DNA of 64,000 bases from Medicago truncatula (Eukaryota; Streptophyta; Magnoliopsida; Fabales; Fabaceae): NCBI RefSeq assembly GCF_003473485.1, contig NC_053045.1, forward strand, positions 63,303,994 through 63,367,993, written 5' to 3'. A program made the position numbers and the translations under genes. This document shows, in pieces, positions 12,339 to 26,891 of the stretch. Numbering within the stretch: position 1 is the first letter of the stretch; the number at the start of each line of letters is the position of its first letter. The notes under the pieces were generated by a model. That model was not told the DNA's origin. It made no database searches and saw only the letters and a program-made list of their open reading frames with translations.

Positions 12339-13051
12339 GAGTAAATTACACTCCTCTCTCCTCTTATGTTAAAATATACACTCCATTTCCCTCTTATTCA
12401 AAATATATCAGAAATTTTTTCACTCCCATCCCCTAAGAGAAGCTTGAATTACATTCCCCTCCCCCTTATGTTAAAATCTACACTTTACTCCCTCGATATT
12501 TACTTTTTATTTCTAATAAGCTAGAAAAATAATAATAGTCTAACACACTTCGGAAAAAAATAGTATTGCATGTCTATTTTAATATAATAAAAAATTGAAT
12601 ACATTTTTTTCGCTATTTTTAATTCACAATTTCATTAACATGTACTTTTTTAACCCTATTATAACCCAAAATAAAATTAAAATATGTGAAAAATTACTAA
12701 AGACAATAAATCATGATTATTTAAAAGTTAATTTTATACTCTAAATTATCAAATCAATAGAAAAATATTTAAATTTAATTATCATTGACATTTCAATTAT
12801 AAAGAAGTGAATTAATTTTTCTTAAATGATGATTCAAAATTAATATATATCATAAAAATATTTATTTATCTTAAAATAGATTAAAGTGTAGTGCATATTA
12901 AATTATTAAGGGAGGGAGTTGTAATTCAAGAATCTTATAAGGTAGGAGAGTATAAATTTTATTTTTCAAGGAAGGACAGTGCATATTTTAACATAAGAGG
13001 AGATATGAGTGTAATTCAAACATTTTGAGGGGAGGAGAGTGTAATTTACTC
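12339..13051. mobile_element. MULE-type non-autonomous element, 713 bp, perfect 9-bp target duplication
   Basis: The termini gagtaaattacactcctctc and its inverted counterpart at the right end (gaggagagtgtaatttactc) are flanked by tttatatat at 12330-12338 and 13052-13060. The inner arms repeat the theme 'ctcttatgttaaaatatacactcc' in inverted orientation. A 9-bp duplication is the hallmark of Mutator-like transposition. The interior is AT-rich and non-coding. Confidence 0.85.
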
Positions 13052-13160
13052 TTTATATATTCGTGAGTGCAAAAAAGCAACGATCTTTGGCTAATTTGTA
13101 GTAGCCTTTATCGAATGTCTTCCACTCTTCTTTATGAAAAATAGTCATAATTCTTTTTTG

Positions 13161-13503
13161 GCAAAATTACACGATTAATCCCTTAACTTTATTTTAGGTA
13201 ACACTTTCGTCCTTTATCTTTTTTTGTCACGATTTAGTCCTTTATTTTATAAAATGACAATATCTTATCATTTTTTATGAGATTTTTTCAAAGAAATTTG
13301 ATTTTCTAGGCTTGTATAATGAAGATTTGCGTTTGCCTATGAGTTTGATGATTTTTTTTTTTGGAGTTTTTGATTTTTTTTTTCAAAAAAAAGGATAACT
13401 ATGTTGTTATTTTATAGCATAAAGGACTAAACCGTAACAAAAATAAATAAAGGACGAAAGTATTACTTAAAATAAAGTTAAAGGATTAATTGTGTAATTT
13501 TGC
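13161..13503. mobile_element. MITE with about 95-bp inverted repeats
   Basis: The left arm starts gcaaaattacacgattaatc and the right arm ends gattaattgtgtaattttgc. The symmetry continues through 'ctttcgtcctttat' and 'gatttagtccttta' strings. T-rich flanks on both sides hide the target duplication. MULE-like class is inferred from the arm length. Confidence 0.8.
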
Positions 13504-15154
13504 ATTTTTTTTTCATCGTAATATTTTGATATTTTTTAATTTGAGAAAAAGGACAGTGCTCACTTATGTGGGTCCCACCCACACAGACCTAAACGTAAGT
13601 AATTCTGAACCGCTCAAGGTGCCCTTCTCTCTAATGTGAGGATTTTGATTTTAAAGATGCTTTTTGCTAAATGAAGTGGGATTAGTTTAGCTATAATCAT
13701 CACTGAAACCTTCCCAAAACCATCAATTATATGTCCACATTGTTAGTTCAATTCAGTGTCTTTGTCTTCATTATCTTTCAACCATTTTCCCACATATATA
13801 TCTACAACTACAATACAACCTTATTTTCGCAAAAAATTACAACCTGTCATTGTGTGCTCACGTGGCACTGGAACATCAATAGGCCCACGTTTTACAAGAA
13901 TCTTACACGTGTTAGCATGCCACTGACGCACGTGGACCGTGGGATATCTATTAGATGCATTTGAATGACATAGTCACATATACGACACTATCCCTATTTT
14001 ATAATTGCATGCTTAGTAAGAAAAACTGACTTGAATATGGATGTATTTTCTCTACTCTACGATGTATGTATGCATGTATGTATGGATTTGTTATACTTCA
14101 ATTGTGTATGTTTAAGCAACTCATATGGTGATAAAACTCTACGACTATATAATATTACTTAAAATTCTATGATAAAACTCTTGTTAGAGATGCTCTAAGG
14201 TTTTTTGAAAAAAGATGCTCTAAGGTTGATGTAGACTAGACTATTACCCCTATAAGTCGGTTTGAATTATTTCTATCCCTAACTAGTGTTAGTATATATC
14301 ATTAAAGTAAAAATAAAAATAAGTAAAAGCATCACAGTTTCCATATGTCGAAAATAAATTTATCTTCTCTAAGAAAATACTGATATGTACCCGAAGGGCG
14401 TAAGTTTAAGTTAATGAACTAATTATCACCATATGTCCTTCATAATTATATGAATAATCTTAAAAAAAAAAAATCTTTCAGCATAAATGTTTAAATTTTA
14501 AATAACTTAATATATGCACACAAGCCATAAGGCATAAATTATCCTTTGTCTTTTTGCCACTTATAGAGAGCAACAAAGAAAATAGAATATTTATTTATTG
14601 TAAATACGAAAAAGAGAATAGAAAAGAAGCAAATATGAGTTAGAGAGAATTGGTATTATTGCGTTCCCGTCTATTCTATCTCCTTCTCCATGATGGTCCA
14701 TCTAATGGAATTCGTTAAAAGTGGACCCACACGCCATCAAGTCGATCGGTTGCTATTTCAAGAAAATAATTTTTAATTAATAAAAATTGTGCTATTTTAT
14801 TTTATTTTTTTTTCAAATAAATCAATAGATTTTTTTGAGTAAAAATAAAACCTTTACATAAAAAAATAGAGAATGTTTATTTTCTTGTAAGATCGTGAGT
14901 TCAACTCTTATTGTTGATATAATAATATATTTGAAGGATAATTTTTAAATATTTTACTAAATGTTAGTTAAGCTTTGAACTTTGCATAATCTTCTGAACT
15001 TAATTCACCTAAATATTTTGAATATAAAAAAATTGATATTCAAGAAGATAGTAAAGAATGGTGGTAGTTTTTTGTATTTCTTTTTTGTAATGTAGTTATT
15101 ATTTTAACAAGATATAATATAAAGAAGACAAAATGAAGTGGAACTCAAATTGAA
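13504..15154. other. Upstream flank of the S40-like gene
   Basis: No coding frame is supported. It contains the G-box cluster listed separately (13859-13934) and scattered AT-rich tracts. Confidence 0.4.
13859..13934. promoter_or_regulatory. Cluster of three CACGTG G-boxes plus an ACGT element
   Basis: CACGTG occurs at 13859-13864, 13906-13911 and 13929-13934, and a further CCACGTTT at about 13885-13892. Three palindromic G-boxes within 76 bp are far above chance in AT-rich DNA. bZIP and bHLH factors bind this core, and ABA-response elements contain it. The nearest intact plus-strand gene is the S40-like gene about 1.4 kb downstream, so the link to that gene is inference. Confidence 0.5.
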
Positions 15155-15198
15155 ATGAAATTGAAGATGAAATTAGCATACCCCTTGAAACAAAAGGC

Positions 15199-15206
15199 TA
15201 TAAATA
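15199..15206 (+). promoter_or_regulatory. TATA box (TATAAATA) of the S40-like gene
   Basis: A perfect TATAAATA lies 179 bp upstream of the ATG at 15385. It predicts transcription starting near 15230 and a leader of about 155 nt that contains the (ATT)n tract. Confidence 0.65.
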
Positions 15207-15312
15207 CACATCTAGCAACATACACACAGCTTATGCCAAACCCAATCCAGGTTCTATCCTCTAAGAGGTTAAGTGCAAAAACACAATATTATTATGGATT
15301 TGTACTTAATCC

Positions 15313-15349
<37 letters not shown>
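15313..15349 (+). repeat. (ATT)12 microsatellite in the predicted 5' leader
   Basis: About twelve uninterrupted ATT/TTA units sit between the TATA box and the start codon of the S40-like gene. It is probably length-variable. Confidence 0.95.
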
Positions 15350-15384
15350 GTTAATACACTTTGCTACCACCGTCGCTAAGTACC

Positions 15385-15915
15385 ATGGCGAAGGGTCGCA
15401 AATTCACCACCAACCGAAACGAACGGTTGTTAGGAACAAACTATATTCAAAGCTCCAACACCACTCATGAAGTAACCGATTTCAGGGAAGAAGATGTGTG
15501 GTCCATAGTTGAAGATCGTGACCACAACGTCAATTTCACTCCCGGCGATTGGGATTCACGCGCACCTTCACGGCGTTTCAACCACGGCGGTTTGTCACTG
15601 CCGTTTGAGAATCCGGTGAGTAATGTTGCGACGACGTCGTCAAGAAACGTGCACCACCAGTACCGGAACGTTGCTACGTCAGCGCCGGTAAACGTGCCGG
15701 ATTGGAGTAAGATACTCCGAGTTGAATCAGTGGAATCGTTGCATGATATGGATGATGATAACGAATCGGAGATGGTTCCGCCGCATGAGTATTTGGCGCG
15801 TGGCCGGAAAATGGCGGCAAATTCAGTTTTCGAAGGGGTGGGTCGGACCTTAAAAGGCCGTGATTTGAGACGGGTTCGTGATGCTGTTTGGAACCAAACC
15901 GGGTTCGATGGTTGA
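15385..15915 (+). CDS. S40/DUF584 senescence-regulator-like protein
   Basis: Intact intron-less gene of 176 residues. I start at the ATG giving MAKGRKF; the upstream in-frame reading begins with TTG and has no support. Family features are the N-terminal basic block with ERLLGTNY, an acidic EEDVWSIVED motif (about residues 41-50), and a Ser/Pro-rich centre. The C-terminal half carries PDWSKILRVESVESLHD, then VPPHEYLA, then a basic block with SVFEGVGRTLKGRDLRRVRDA. DUF584/S40 proteins are plant-specific and nuclear, and several are induced in leaf senescence and by ABA, salicylate or pathogens. Their molecular activity is unknown. The length is typical. The coding region is markedly GC-richer than its flanks, as expected for a functional gene. 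The TATA box and the (ATT)n leader are listed separately. The family call is strong; the exact orthologue is not assigned. Confidence 0.9.
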   Translation: MAKGRKFTTNRNERLLGTNYIQSSNTTHEVTDFREEDVWSIVEDRDHNVNFTPGDWDSRAPSRRFNHGGLSLPFENPVSNVATTSSRNVHHQYRNVATSAPVNVPDWSKILRVESVESLHDMDDDNESEMVPPHEYLARGRKMAANSVFEGVGRTLKGRDLRRVRDAVWNQTGFDG

Positions 15916-18229
15916 GGTGGACCGGTTTCTATATAATTCAATTTAATTCACCCGTATTAATTCTTGTTGCTATCAACTAGTGTCAATTATATTTAAGAGT
16001 GGTTGTAAATTTATAAATTTTGAGAGAAAAAAGGAAAAAGAAAAAAGTTTTAATTCAATATTTTGAGTTGTTAAAATTGGATGGGTGGGTTTTTTGGAGC
16101 AATGATTGGTTTGGGTGGACTCGGGTTGCAAGAGTTCAGTTAGAAATTAGAATTTGGATCAAGTTGTCTTGGAGGAAGAACAATGTAATCCTGTTTTTAG
16201 AAAAATCTGTTTCCAAATTAACTATACAAGAATGTTTAATCAGTCCACTATTAAGCTTTACAAATTATGTGGTAATCTTATTAAGAATCGACAAACATAT
16301 TCAACGTTATATGGTTTGATATAATATGTGTTGGAGTTGTGGAACATGATGTGAAAGAAAGAATCAAGATTATATTTTTTTGGCAAACGAAAGAATCAAG
16401 AGTTAAAGCAAAATTATCCGAAACTAAATTTTGTTATAAAGATTATAAATAAATGTTTTATCATGTGATACGTTTGAGTCCAATAAATTATGTGATAATC
16501 TTATTTATATATCAAAAAACAAATCAACATCATATATTTCATAGAATGTATCAGAGTTTGTAGAGAAAGAAAGAGTCAAAATGAAAGGAATGAAAGGGAA
16601 GATTACGTGACACTTCATTTAGTAACACTTTAGCAATTGTTAGTGTTGGCTTGTTGATTTTACTTGCACGATTTAATTATCGAGTTTTAATAGTCAGCTA
16701 TACTTATTTGATGTCGACTATCTTCATTTTTAATAATATTGATGTGTTTACTTGATGACACGTCGACCATTACTTCCATTCATAGGTGTAGACTCATCTC
16801 AAATATCATCTTCAGGAATACTCTTGTGATGTTACTATGAAGTATCGACCTATATTTCAAATCAAAATTTACCATTACCGATATCCCTAACTGTTTGGCT
16901 GGCTCTCTTGCTGCTCAAATGTGAATTACTTTTTAACTTTCTTTAACATTGTTCCTTAATCATATGTGAAGCACGATTTCAAATTCTACCTCCCAACACC
17001 TACATTTGTATAAATTTGTATTTCAGTTAGATTGTAAAGTACCCTTCAATTTTTAGGGGTACCCATGTTTTTACAAAATTATATATTGCATTCAATATTG
17101 AGGGATTTGAGTTATCTCTATTTGGATCAATACATGTGCTGTAACTTGTCAGGTATCTTTGAATATAATTTTTGACAAAAGGTATCTTTGATTTAATTGG
17201 TGGTTTTATGACTCTCAAATGATATTCGAAGCTGGATGGGAACCAAACAACCGTGAAGCAAGAAATATCGTTTGACTTGAGAAACAAAAGTGTCCTTCAG
17301 TTGGTTGGCTCTTATGCAAATAAATGAGAATCACATATATTCCTATATTACTGCCTTTTTGAAACAATGACCTAATTTTTCCTTTTGTTAATTTTTTTGA
17401 CAAATTTTCCTTTTGTTATTTGTTATTATTAATAAGCTCTTTTTTACCAAGTTATTATTAATAAGTTGTGAGTGGTATTAGTTAACCTGCAAATTAAATA
17501 AATAAAAAAATGAAAATAAGGGTCACTCAATGTTATATAGTTTTGTTGAATTTCAAATGTATTGTTCCGATCTCAAACCACATTTTTTTTTAAGTATTAT
17601 CCACTTTGAAGTCTTGTGTAAAACCTTGTGAATATTGTGTCATTTGTAAAAGGCATTTCGGTAGATAGAAGAGGGTAAGTGTTTAATGTGAATTTTTTTG
17701 GTTTACTAGAACAAAAAGTAAATATTAAATTGTAAATATAATAGTTTAAATGAAATGTGTTTATATAGAAGGGGTTTAAAAGAATATAAATTGGTTAAGG
17801 GTGAAGATTTAAAACATATATTTGATATTCTTTTTAGATTATCGTTTTCCCTCCGCATAAAGCCTAAACCTCTTTCTATAATAATCTTATCTTATAGTAA
17901 ATATTAAAAATTTAACAACATGCCAAATCGAGGAAGGTACCCATAAACATGGAATCCAAAATATTTTAATGTCATAATACAAATATATTTGTGGACAAAA
18001 ATATTCTGAGAGTCACCAAATGGGACACCAAATGCTTTAAATGGAAAAGTGATGGATGTTGCCGTGGGATTGCTACAGGTTCAGTAAGGTCCAATGAGCA
18101 GCATTAGGACTTATTATGAGACTGGACGAATAACAATTGACAAGCCAATGGTTAACCCCTTTATTTTTATGCATGAAAATGACGTAACTATCTCACAATT
18201 CATGAGTGTTTATGACCATAGATTTGCAC
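15916..18229. other. 3' flank and AT-rich intergenic sequence
   Basis: The first few hundred bases are the probable 3' UTR of the S40-like gene. The rest shows no gene. Open frames here (for example 16020-16319 plus and 17027-17287 minus) lack motifs. Confidence 0.4.
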
Positions 18230-18440
18230 CAAAGTTTTTTTTTTAACAAGCAAAATGAGATATATTACCACGAAGAAAAGGTTCTACCTTCTAGCACAAG
18301 ATGTGTTTAGAAGGTTAGAACAAGAAACACCAAGTATTCTAAATATTTACAAAAAAGAGAGTCAATCGATGCACAAACAAACAAAAGATTATCGTCACCA
18401 CAAATGATAACTAAAAGGAAAAACAATATTTTTTTTTGCT
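18230..18440 (-). mobile_element. 5'-truncated LINE tail
   Basis: On the minus strand it ends with ggtaatatatctcattttgc, a short T-rich step and a poly(A). This resembles the tail at 6060-6310 and other plant L1 3' ends. No coding domain remains. Confidence 0.4.
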
Positions 18441-20007
18441 TTAAGCCAGATATTGGTAGATATAATTTGTGTCAAATATAAAAATCTATGTCACAACCAT
18501 GGGTCATCCTAATCAATAAGCACTCAAGAAGTTTTGATGAATGGAACAAAAGATTGGCACTCAATGCCTTCTTTTTCTTTATGAAGTGGGACCTGCTTTC
18601 AACCAACGGTTTATTATGCATCCAAACAATGACCTATTGCATCCACCCATGCATGTGATTAGTTGGTACAGGTTACTTAGATCATATTAACAAATGTATT
18701 AAGGACATTAGTTAAAGAAAGAAAAATGAAAATTTTGCATTTGAAAATAATCAAATTTAGCCTTTTATTAAGGAAAAGATTCTAAATAGGTTTCTTTAAC
18801 AAACTCTAAAAGAACTCTATAGCATTTTCTTTAAATTTATAGTTAAGTAGAAAGGTTTGGTGCTTTAGTTAATATGAGCTATTTTTGCTCCTTTAGTTGA
18901 TGTGAGCTAAGAGTTATTTTGATCCACTAGTTTACCGAGCTATTTTAGTTTCTATATTTTAAAAATGGACATGCTAACAAATGTCATATTAATATAAATA
19001 AAGAAGTATAAAATAAAATTTATGCATTAAAAACATAATTTTTAAATTTTTTATTACACGTTAGTAAAAAAAGGTGATTACACACTTTCTGTTTTCAACC
19101 GTTACGTTCTCCTCCATAAAGACAACACTCCTCAAAGAGCTTATACCATTGACCTATAAGTAGAACTAAAACATAAAACTCTATAATTTCGTATTGACTT
19201 GAGCGTTGAAGTGTCAACACATACTACGCCATCCATAATGCAAGATGCAACTCACTAATCTTTTCAAAGTCATATTCTCAGTCCGGTTTATATTTTAAAA
19301 TTTTGCTTCTTTAATATGTGTTTGACGCAGGGGCATAGCCTTTTGAAGGAATGGGATAACATTGGCTACCTTGATCAAATTGTTATTTAATTTGAATGAT
19401 TACTACGTGCCCGAATAATTAATATGATTAGCTACCCCAAACAAATCTATTTGTAAAAGATTAATAGAAACAAAGACAGGTAAAAAAAATTAGCACTCGA
19501 TTATTCATTTTATTTTAGCACTTTCAATCTCTAAAACAACTATAGAGAAAATATTTCAAGCAATAAAATTTATCTAGACAAGACCGAAACGAAATGGATG
19601 AAGAGTTTTTACAAATAGCTTATTTGTCTAAAAAATTCTATCATTTAATTAAACAAATTGGTAATGACATGTATGCTATAATTGTCCACACAAGCGCTGC
19701 CATGACAAGATTACATCTACAAAATTAACTTCAAAATGGAGTGGGGGACTAAAATTCAAGAAAAACAAAAATTGGGGGGAGTAAAAAACTGTTTTTTAAA
19801 ACAGGGAGACCAAAACTTCAAATTTTTTAAAATAAGGGAGTCAAAAGTATATTTAAGCCAAAAATATATTACTAGTCTATTTATTACATAGTCTATTATG
19901 AAGTGGCTGAGATGAGGAGATTAGTTGGGGGTAGAGGTGCACAGATGGTGATGGAGAAGGTACCCTTTGCTTGGGAGAAGGATCATTTAGTACTTAAGTG
20001 TTGTATA
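18441..20007. other. AT-rich intergenic sequence with a half-MITE
   Basis: Around 19740-19862 there is a single arm of a 'gggactaaaa...tatatttaagcc' type element without a left partner. No gene is recognised. Confidence 0.35.
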
Positions 20008-20284
20008 CTACCTCCGTTCTTTTTTAATTGTCATTTTTTTTACATTTTACATAAACCAAGACAATTAATAATTGTTATTACTTTTGATGCAATAAGCTAT
20101 ACTTTTACTGTAATGACCTTATTCATTTAACATCTCATTTCATATATTTCTCTCTCCGCAATAAATAAGTAAGGATAATATTGGTAAAACAACATTTAAT
20201 GTTGCATTGAACTTTGAAAGTGACAGTTAAATGAAAACAAAAAATTTCTCCAAAAAAGACACTTAAAAAAGAACGGAAGGAGAA
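20008..20284. mobile_element. Stowaway-like MITE
   Basis: The left end ctacctccgttcttttttaa and the right end (reverse complement) tctccttccgttctttttta are inverted. Interior 'gtcatttt' and 'tgacag/gacac' strings extend the symmetry. TA is present on the left flank, and the right TA is not clear. Confidence 0.7.
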
Positions 20285-20955
20285 TTAGTTGTAGCGGACA
20301 CTTGACTTTCGAAACATGATCTAGAACATAATTATTCATCAAAAGGAGTCTATAATCTATTGACTTACGAAGAGCAGCATGCCCATTCACCTTTCGCAGA
20401 CATCATTTAAAATAAAGTGATTTCGCTCAAAGTTTCTCTTTTTTTTGCATTTCTTGTATTTTTGCAATTATATCAGAATTTTGTTGTCATTGTTGTTTAG
20501 TTTCCTTGCTAATGATCTATTATGTGATTCTTGGTTGCTTTACAATTAGGACCGGTTCTATAAAAAATTGTGTCTGGGGCAAAAGAAAAAAATTGTGCTC
20601 TTTTAATTATTCTAATATTTTTCATATTCTATTTTTTGTTGTACAAGATTCATTTATAATCAAAGTTCTCTAAAAAGACATTTTCAATAAAATTAATCAA
20701 AACTTGGAATTTCGAGTAGCTCCAGTATGAGATATTTGTGATTATATTGTACAATTTTTTGTGTGTTTCTCTTTTGCACACCTTGTGCGAGATGAAACAC
20801 TCTTGGTGATATAATATATTGCATTTTGACTTGTTAAAAAAAATAGAATTAATCAAAACAAATTAAAAAGAAATATATCTATGTTGTAGTGACTATTAAG
20901 TAAAAATAATAATTTTGGTGCCCCTAAAGAAAAGGTGCCTTGGACTGCCACCCCT
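20285..20955. other. AT-rich intergenic sequence
   Basis: No gene or element boundaries seen. Confidence 0.35.
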
Positions 20956-20959
20956 CCGA

Positions 20960-22165
20960 TTTCTAAGTTTAGATATTGAGGCTGCAGTGAGCAATTAAAA
21001 TTTAATTGTGCAGAAATTTTGTTATTATACTGTTTAGGTAATTTTATTTGTTACTTATCAAAAGAATATTTTTTAGGTTATTTCTATAAGGTGGTGAGTC
21101 CTTAGAATGGTGATGGTGACATTAAGTTTGAGATATAACTCATTGCCACATTATTAATTAGACTAGGCCAAGTTTTCACAGGGATTTGCTAGTTTTTATT
21201 ATCCATACTAACTTGCAATGAATATTGGATATGAACCTTAAAAAAAAAACTATTGGATATGGAGCAAACAATTCTATGCTTGCAACTTGTTGCGAGATTG
21301 ATTTTTGTTGTAGATATCTGATTTGTCAATTGAAAAATGTGATACTTATAACTTCCTATAATGAAGGTTCTATATTGTTTCGTTTTGAGCAAATTTTAAA
21401 TCAGATAAGTAATAAGTTGATTCTAATTCATTTTCATTGAAGAAGGAGTGGCTTTTGTTTCCTTGCTTGTATTCGTATATTTTGCTTGCCACTAATGTTT
21501 ACCTTCCCTGATAATTTCTAGTTTTAGATATTGGGATGCAGTGAGCTATCCTTTGTGATACTACATTTTCATGTCTCTTTATTTCCATTGGTGGTGAATC
21601 CTTAAGGCTAACATCAAGTTTTCGTTATAATTCATCAGAACACTGTTATGCAAATTTTAAATCAGATAAGTTGGTTTCTATTTCAGAAACATTAAGACTA
21701 ACATTATGTTTTTGATGGACACTGTCATGTCCAACAAAAAGATGCTAACACGTGATCCAAAGAAGATGATTACTTCTACCCAAATTCTTGGTAATAGACT
21801 ACTCTTTCTAGTTTGTCTCTTCTCATTCCTCAAATAGCTTCAATCACAGTAGTTCTTCTTTTAATAAATGGTTTAGGGACCTAAAGATTAATCAAACATT
21901 TATTTATTTGTTTATTTTGCCAGCATTAGTTTAGCACCTTAATTTCCCTCCTTTGAGTTTTTGTTTCAAATGTTTCAGTTTGGGATGAAAACTGAACCGA
22001 ACTGAACTTAACTGTTTGCTAAATTCTCATCATTCATTTGCATTGTCACTTTGTTGTCTAACTTTATATTTCACTTGGTCTTACTATGGTTATTGATTTG
22101 TTTGGTAAGAACACCCGTGGATGAGAAAAGGTGGAGAGGCCTCTGATAATCGTGCAAGAGAGAAT
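20960..22165 (+). pseudogene. Shattered CDPK relic
   Basis: Pieces match the two full CDPK genes of this window in order. First comes intron-1 sequence (for example gacattaagtttgag, then tataactcattgccacatt, near 21118-21155; compare 41454-41490). Next is the end of exon 1 (cattgaagaaggagtgg at about 21436, where the splice donor GT has become GA). A second, partial copy of the intron-1 block follows (from about 21525). Then the end of exon 3 (AAGATGCTAACACGTGATCC at about 21742, with its GT donor). Last is exon 4 (aacacccgtggatgag at about 22110), interrupted soon after. Exon 2, most of exon 1 and the calmodulin-like domain are missing. It cannot encode a kinase. It shows that the cluster once held at least three copies. 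Confidence 0.75.
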
Positions 22166-22729
22166 GATCGCTGAAGAACGCGCGGTGGCAAACAAAGAGT
22201 TTTTATTTTTATTTTTATCACAAGCTTATATATATTATTAGAAATAGAGTTGGTTACTTATAGTTAGTTTGTTAATCCTCAGAGATATTCTACATATATA
22301 GAGAATATGTACTCATTTACCATCCTTTCCGGTCTAATTTAATATGAAATTTAAGAATTTTTTTTATATCAAACCTCTCAAACTTATTTCTTATATGAGA
22401 TTCATCTTCATTTCTTTGATCATGTAATTTTTAACATGGTAGAGCTTGATTTCTCACATTACTATATTGGTAGGTGTTGGTTTTGTAATTGTTCTGTTTT
22501 ATTGCATTTGGATTTCCAAACTGTTTATATTGAAAAAGATTTTTCATCTATTGAAATTGTCACTAGGTTGAGTCACGACCAGTTCACTCTCTTAAAATGT
22601 TTTGTGCCACTGCCCAAAGTTTCTCAATGCATACTATCAACCACATTGCTTTTTGGATGGGTGCTCCCCCAAGTAAAGGCATAAGAAGTAGTTGCAGACG
22701 GTCACTAGCACCCTAGAAAATCAATAGAG
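22166..22729. other. Intergenic sequence between CDPK relic and tandem repeat
   Basis: No supported gene. The 82-codon frame at 22436-22684 has no recognisable motif. Confidence 0.35.
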
Positions 22730-23125
22730 AATTACACCTTCAATATGGTACTGAGACCATTCTACTATGGTATTGTGACTACTCAAATATGATATGTTAC
22801 CACCATTGTAACGTTTAACATCTTCAAATATGGTATTTCAACTACTCAAATATGCTCTTATCACTATCCTAAAATATAACTTGTCCAATGGAAAAAAAAT
22901 ATATCAAAAGGGACTATACTTTTAAGATGATTCTTAATTCCGAAAGAACATTATTTTTGAAAAGGGACCATAATCTTAAAAATATTCTTTATTCCGAAGG
23001 GACATAGATTATCGAGGGACTATGCTCTTAAGATTGTCCATTCTTAATCATGAAGGGACATTATACCAAAAAGGGACTATGATATTAAGAACACTCTTAA
23101 TTTCGAAGGGACAAAAAAAGGAGAT
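22730..23125. repeat. Degenerate tandem repeat, roughly 60-bp period
   Basis: A first part repeats 'atatggtatt...actactcaaatatg'. From about 22905 the theme 'gaagggacat...aaagggactat...cttaagat..ttcttaatt' recurs at least four times with substitutions. It is non-coding. Confidence 0.6.
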
Positions 23126-23283
23126 GAAGAGAAGATAAACTCATCAACACAAGTCAAAGACGGAGAGAGTAGAATAGGATTCAAAGTTTCATAATACTTT
23201 TCGGTGTGTTGAATGAACTATGTATTGTGCTCTCTATATATTGAGAAAATTCACAACTGTGTGAAACTCTGAGAACAAGTAAT

Positions 23284-23670
23284 TAACATATTACTTTGAA
23301 AATAATCATAGCTAAGCATAGTTACTTTGAAAATGGCGGTGATGCACTCACGACGGAACTTTGCGCTATTCAACTTGGGATTGCTACTTGTTATGATCTT
23401 GGATATACAAGCATCATTTGTGAGAGTGATTGTTTAGAAGCGGTGAATCTTATTCACAATATGAAAAATGCAAGTTTGCATGTGTATGCATTTGTGTTAC
23501 TAGAAATCTCAGATGCCTTACATCATTATAAATTTAGTTCATATTTTGAGGGAGCAGAACATTTGTGCTGACTTTATGGCTAAGGAGGCTTCTTATTCCG
23601 CCTGAGTAGCTCACTTGAGATTGCATTCCAAAATATTTCCAAATTGAGCCACATATTTTCTCAAAAAAAA
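23284..23670 (+). mobile_element. 5'-truncated LINE fragment with RNase H-like domain
   Basis: The frame from 23296 carries GGDALTTELCAIQLGIATCY, then ICESDCLEAVNLI. This is the A-(x)-E-L-x-A-(x)-x-G and E-S-D-(S/C)-x-E-A-V pattern of the RNase H (RVT_3) domain at the C-terminus of plant LINE polyproteins. A one-base shift near 23568 moves the final CADFMAKEAS block into another frame. A poly(A)-like tract (23656-23672) follows. The rest of the polyprotein is absent, so this is a dead 3' piece. Confidence 0.7.
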
Positions 23671-24147
23671 ATAAAAAATTGAGCCAATTAAACACGTTTA
23701 TAGAAACCAATTAAGATTCAAATATACGATCCAATATTAAAGGATCCTATAGAAAGCAATTAAGATTCAAATATAGATCCAATATTAATATTAAAGGATT
23801 ATGTGAAAAAACTTCCAAAAATTTGTTCACCTTATATATCATATCAGTGCTTTTTTTAAGGGTCCTTATATATTGGTGGTGCTATTATTATTTTTAATTT
23901 TTGAAATAAATATTGGTACATTTATTTTTACATGCTTGCGCCACATAATCAGTGCAATGATTTGTAATGGAAATTATGCATTACCCTCTATTTAACCTGT
24001 TCTGTCGTCTTTTCTTAGCATATATCGTTCAACTCATTTCAGTTTTCACAAACAGCATTCTCTCAAATTCAATATTCACACCATATATAGTTCTTCATAT
24101 CAATTCCTGTTTTTTTTTTTTACCATCTTGTAATAATAATCACAAAC
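23671..24147 (+). promoter_or_regulatory. 5' flank of the divergent CDPK gene
   Basis: The block near 23795 (atgtgaaaaaacttccaaaa) recurs upstream of the intact paralogue at about 40320, so the duplication includes promoter DNA. No single TATA box stands out. Confidence 0.4.

Positions 24148-26891
<2,744 letters not shown>

Noticed and set aside
15465..15941. 158-codon open frame on the minus strand
   Set aside because: Antisense shadow of the S40-like gene, whose plus-strand frame has the family motifs and proper start context.
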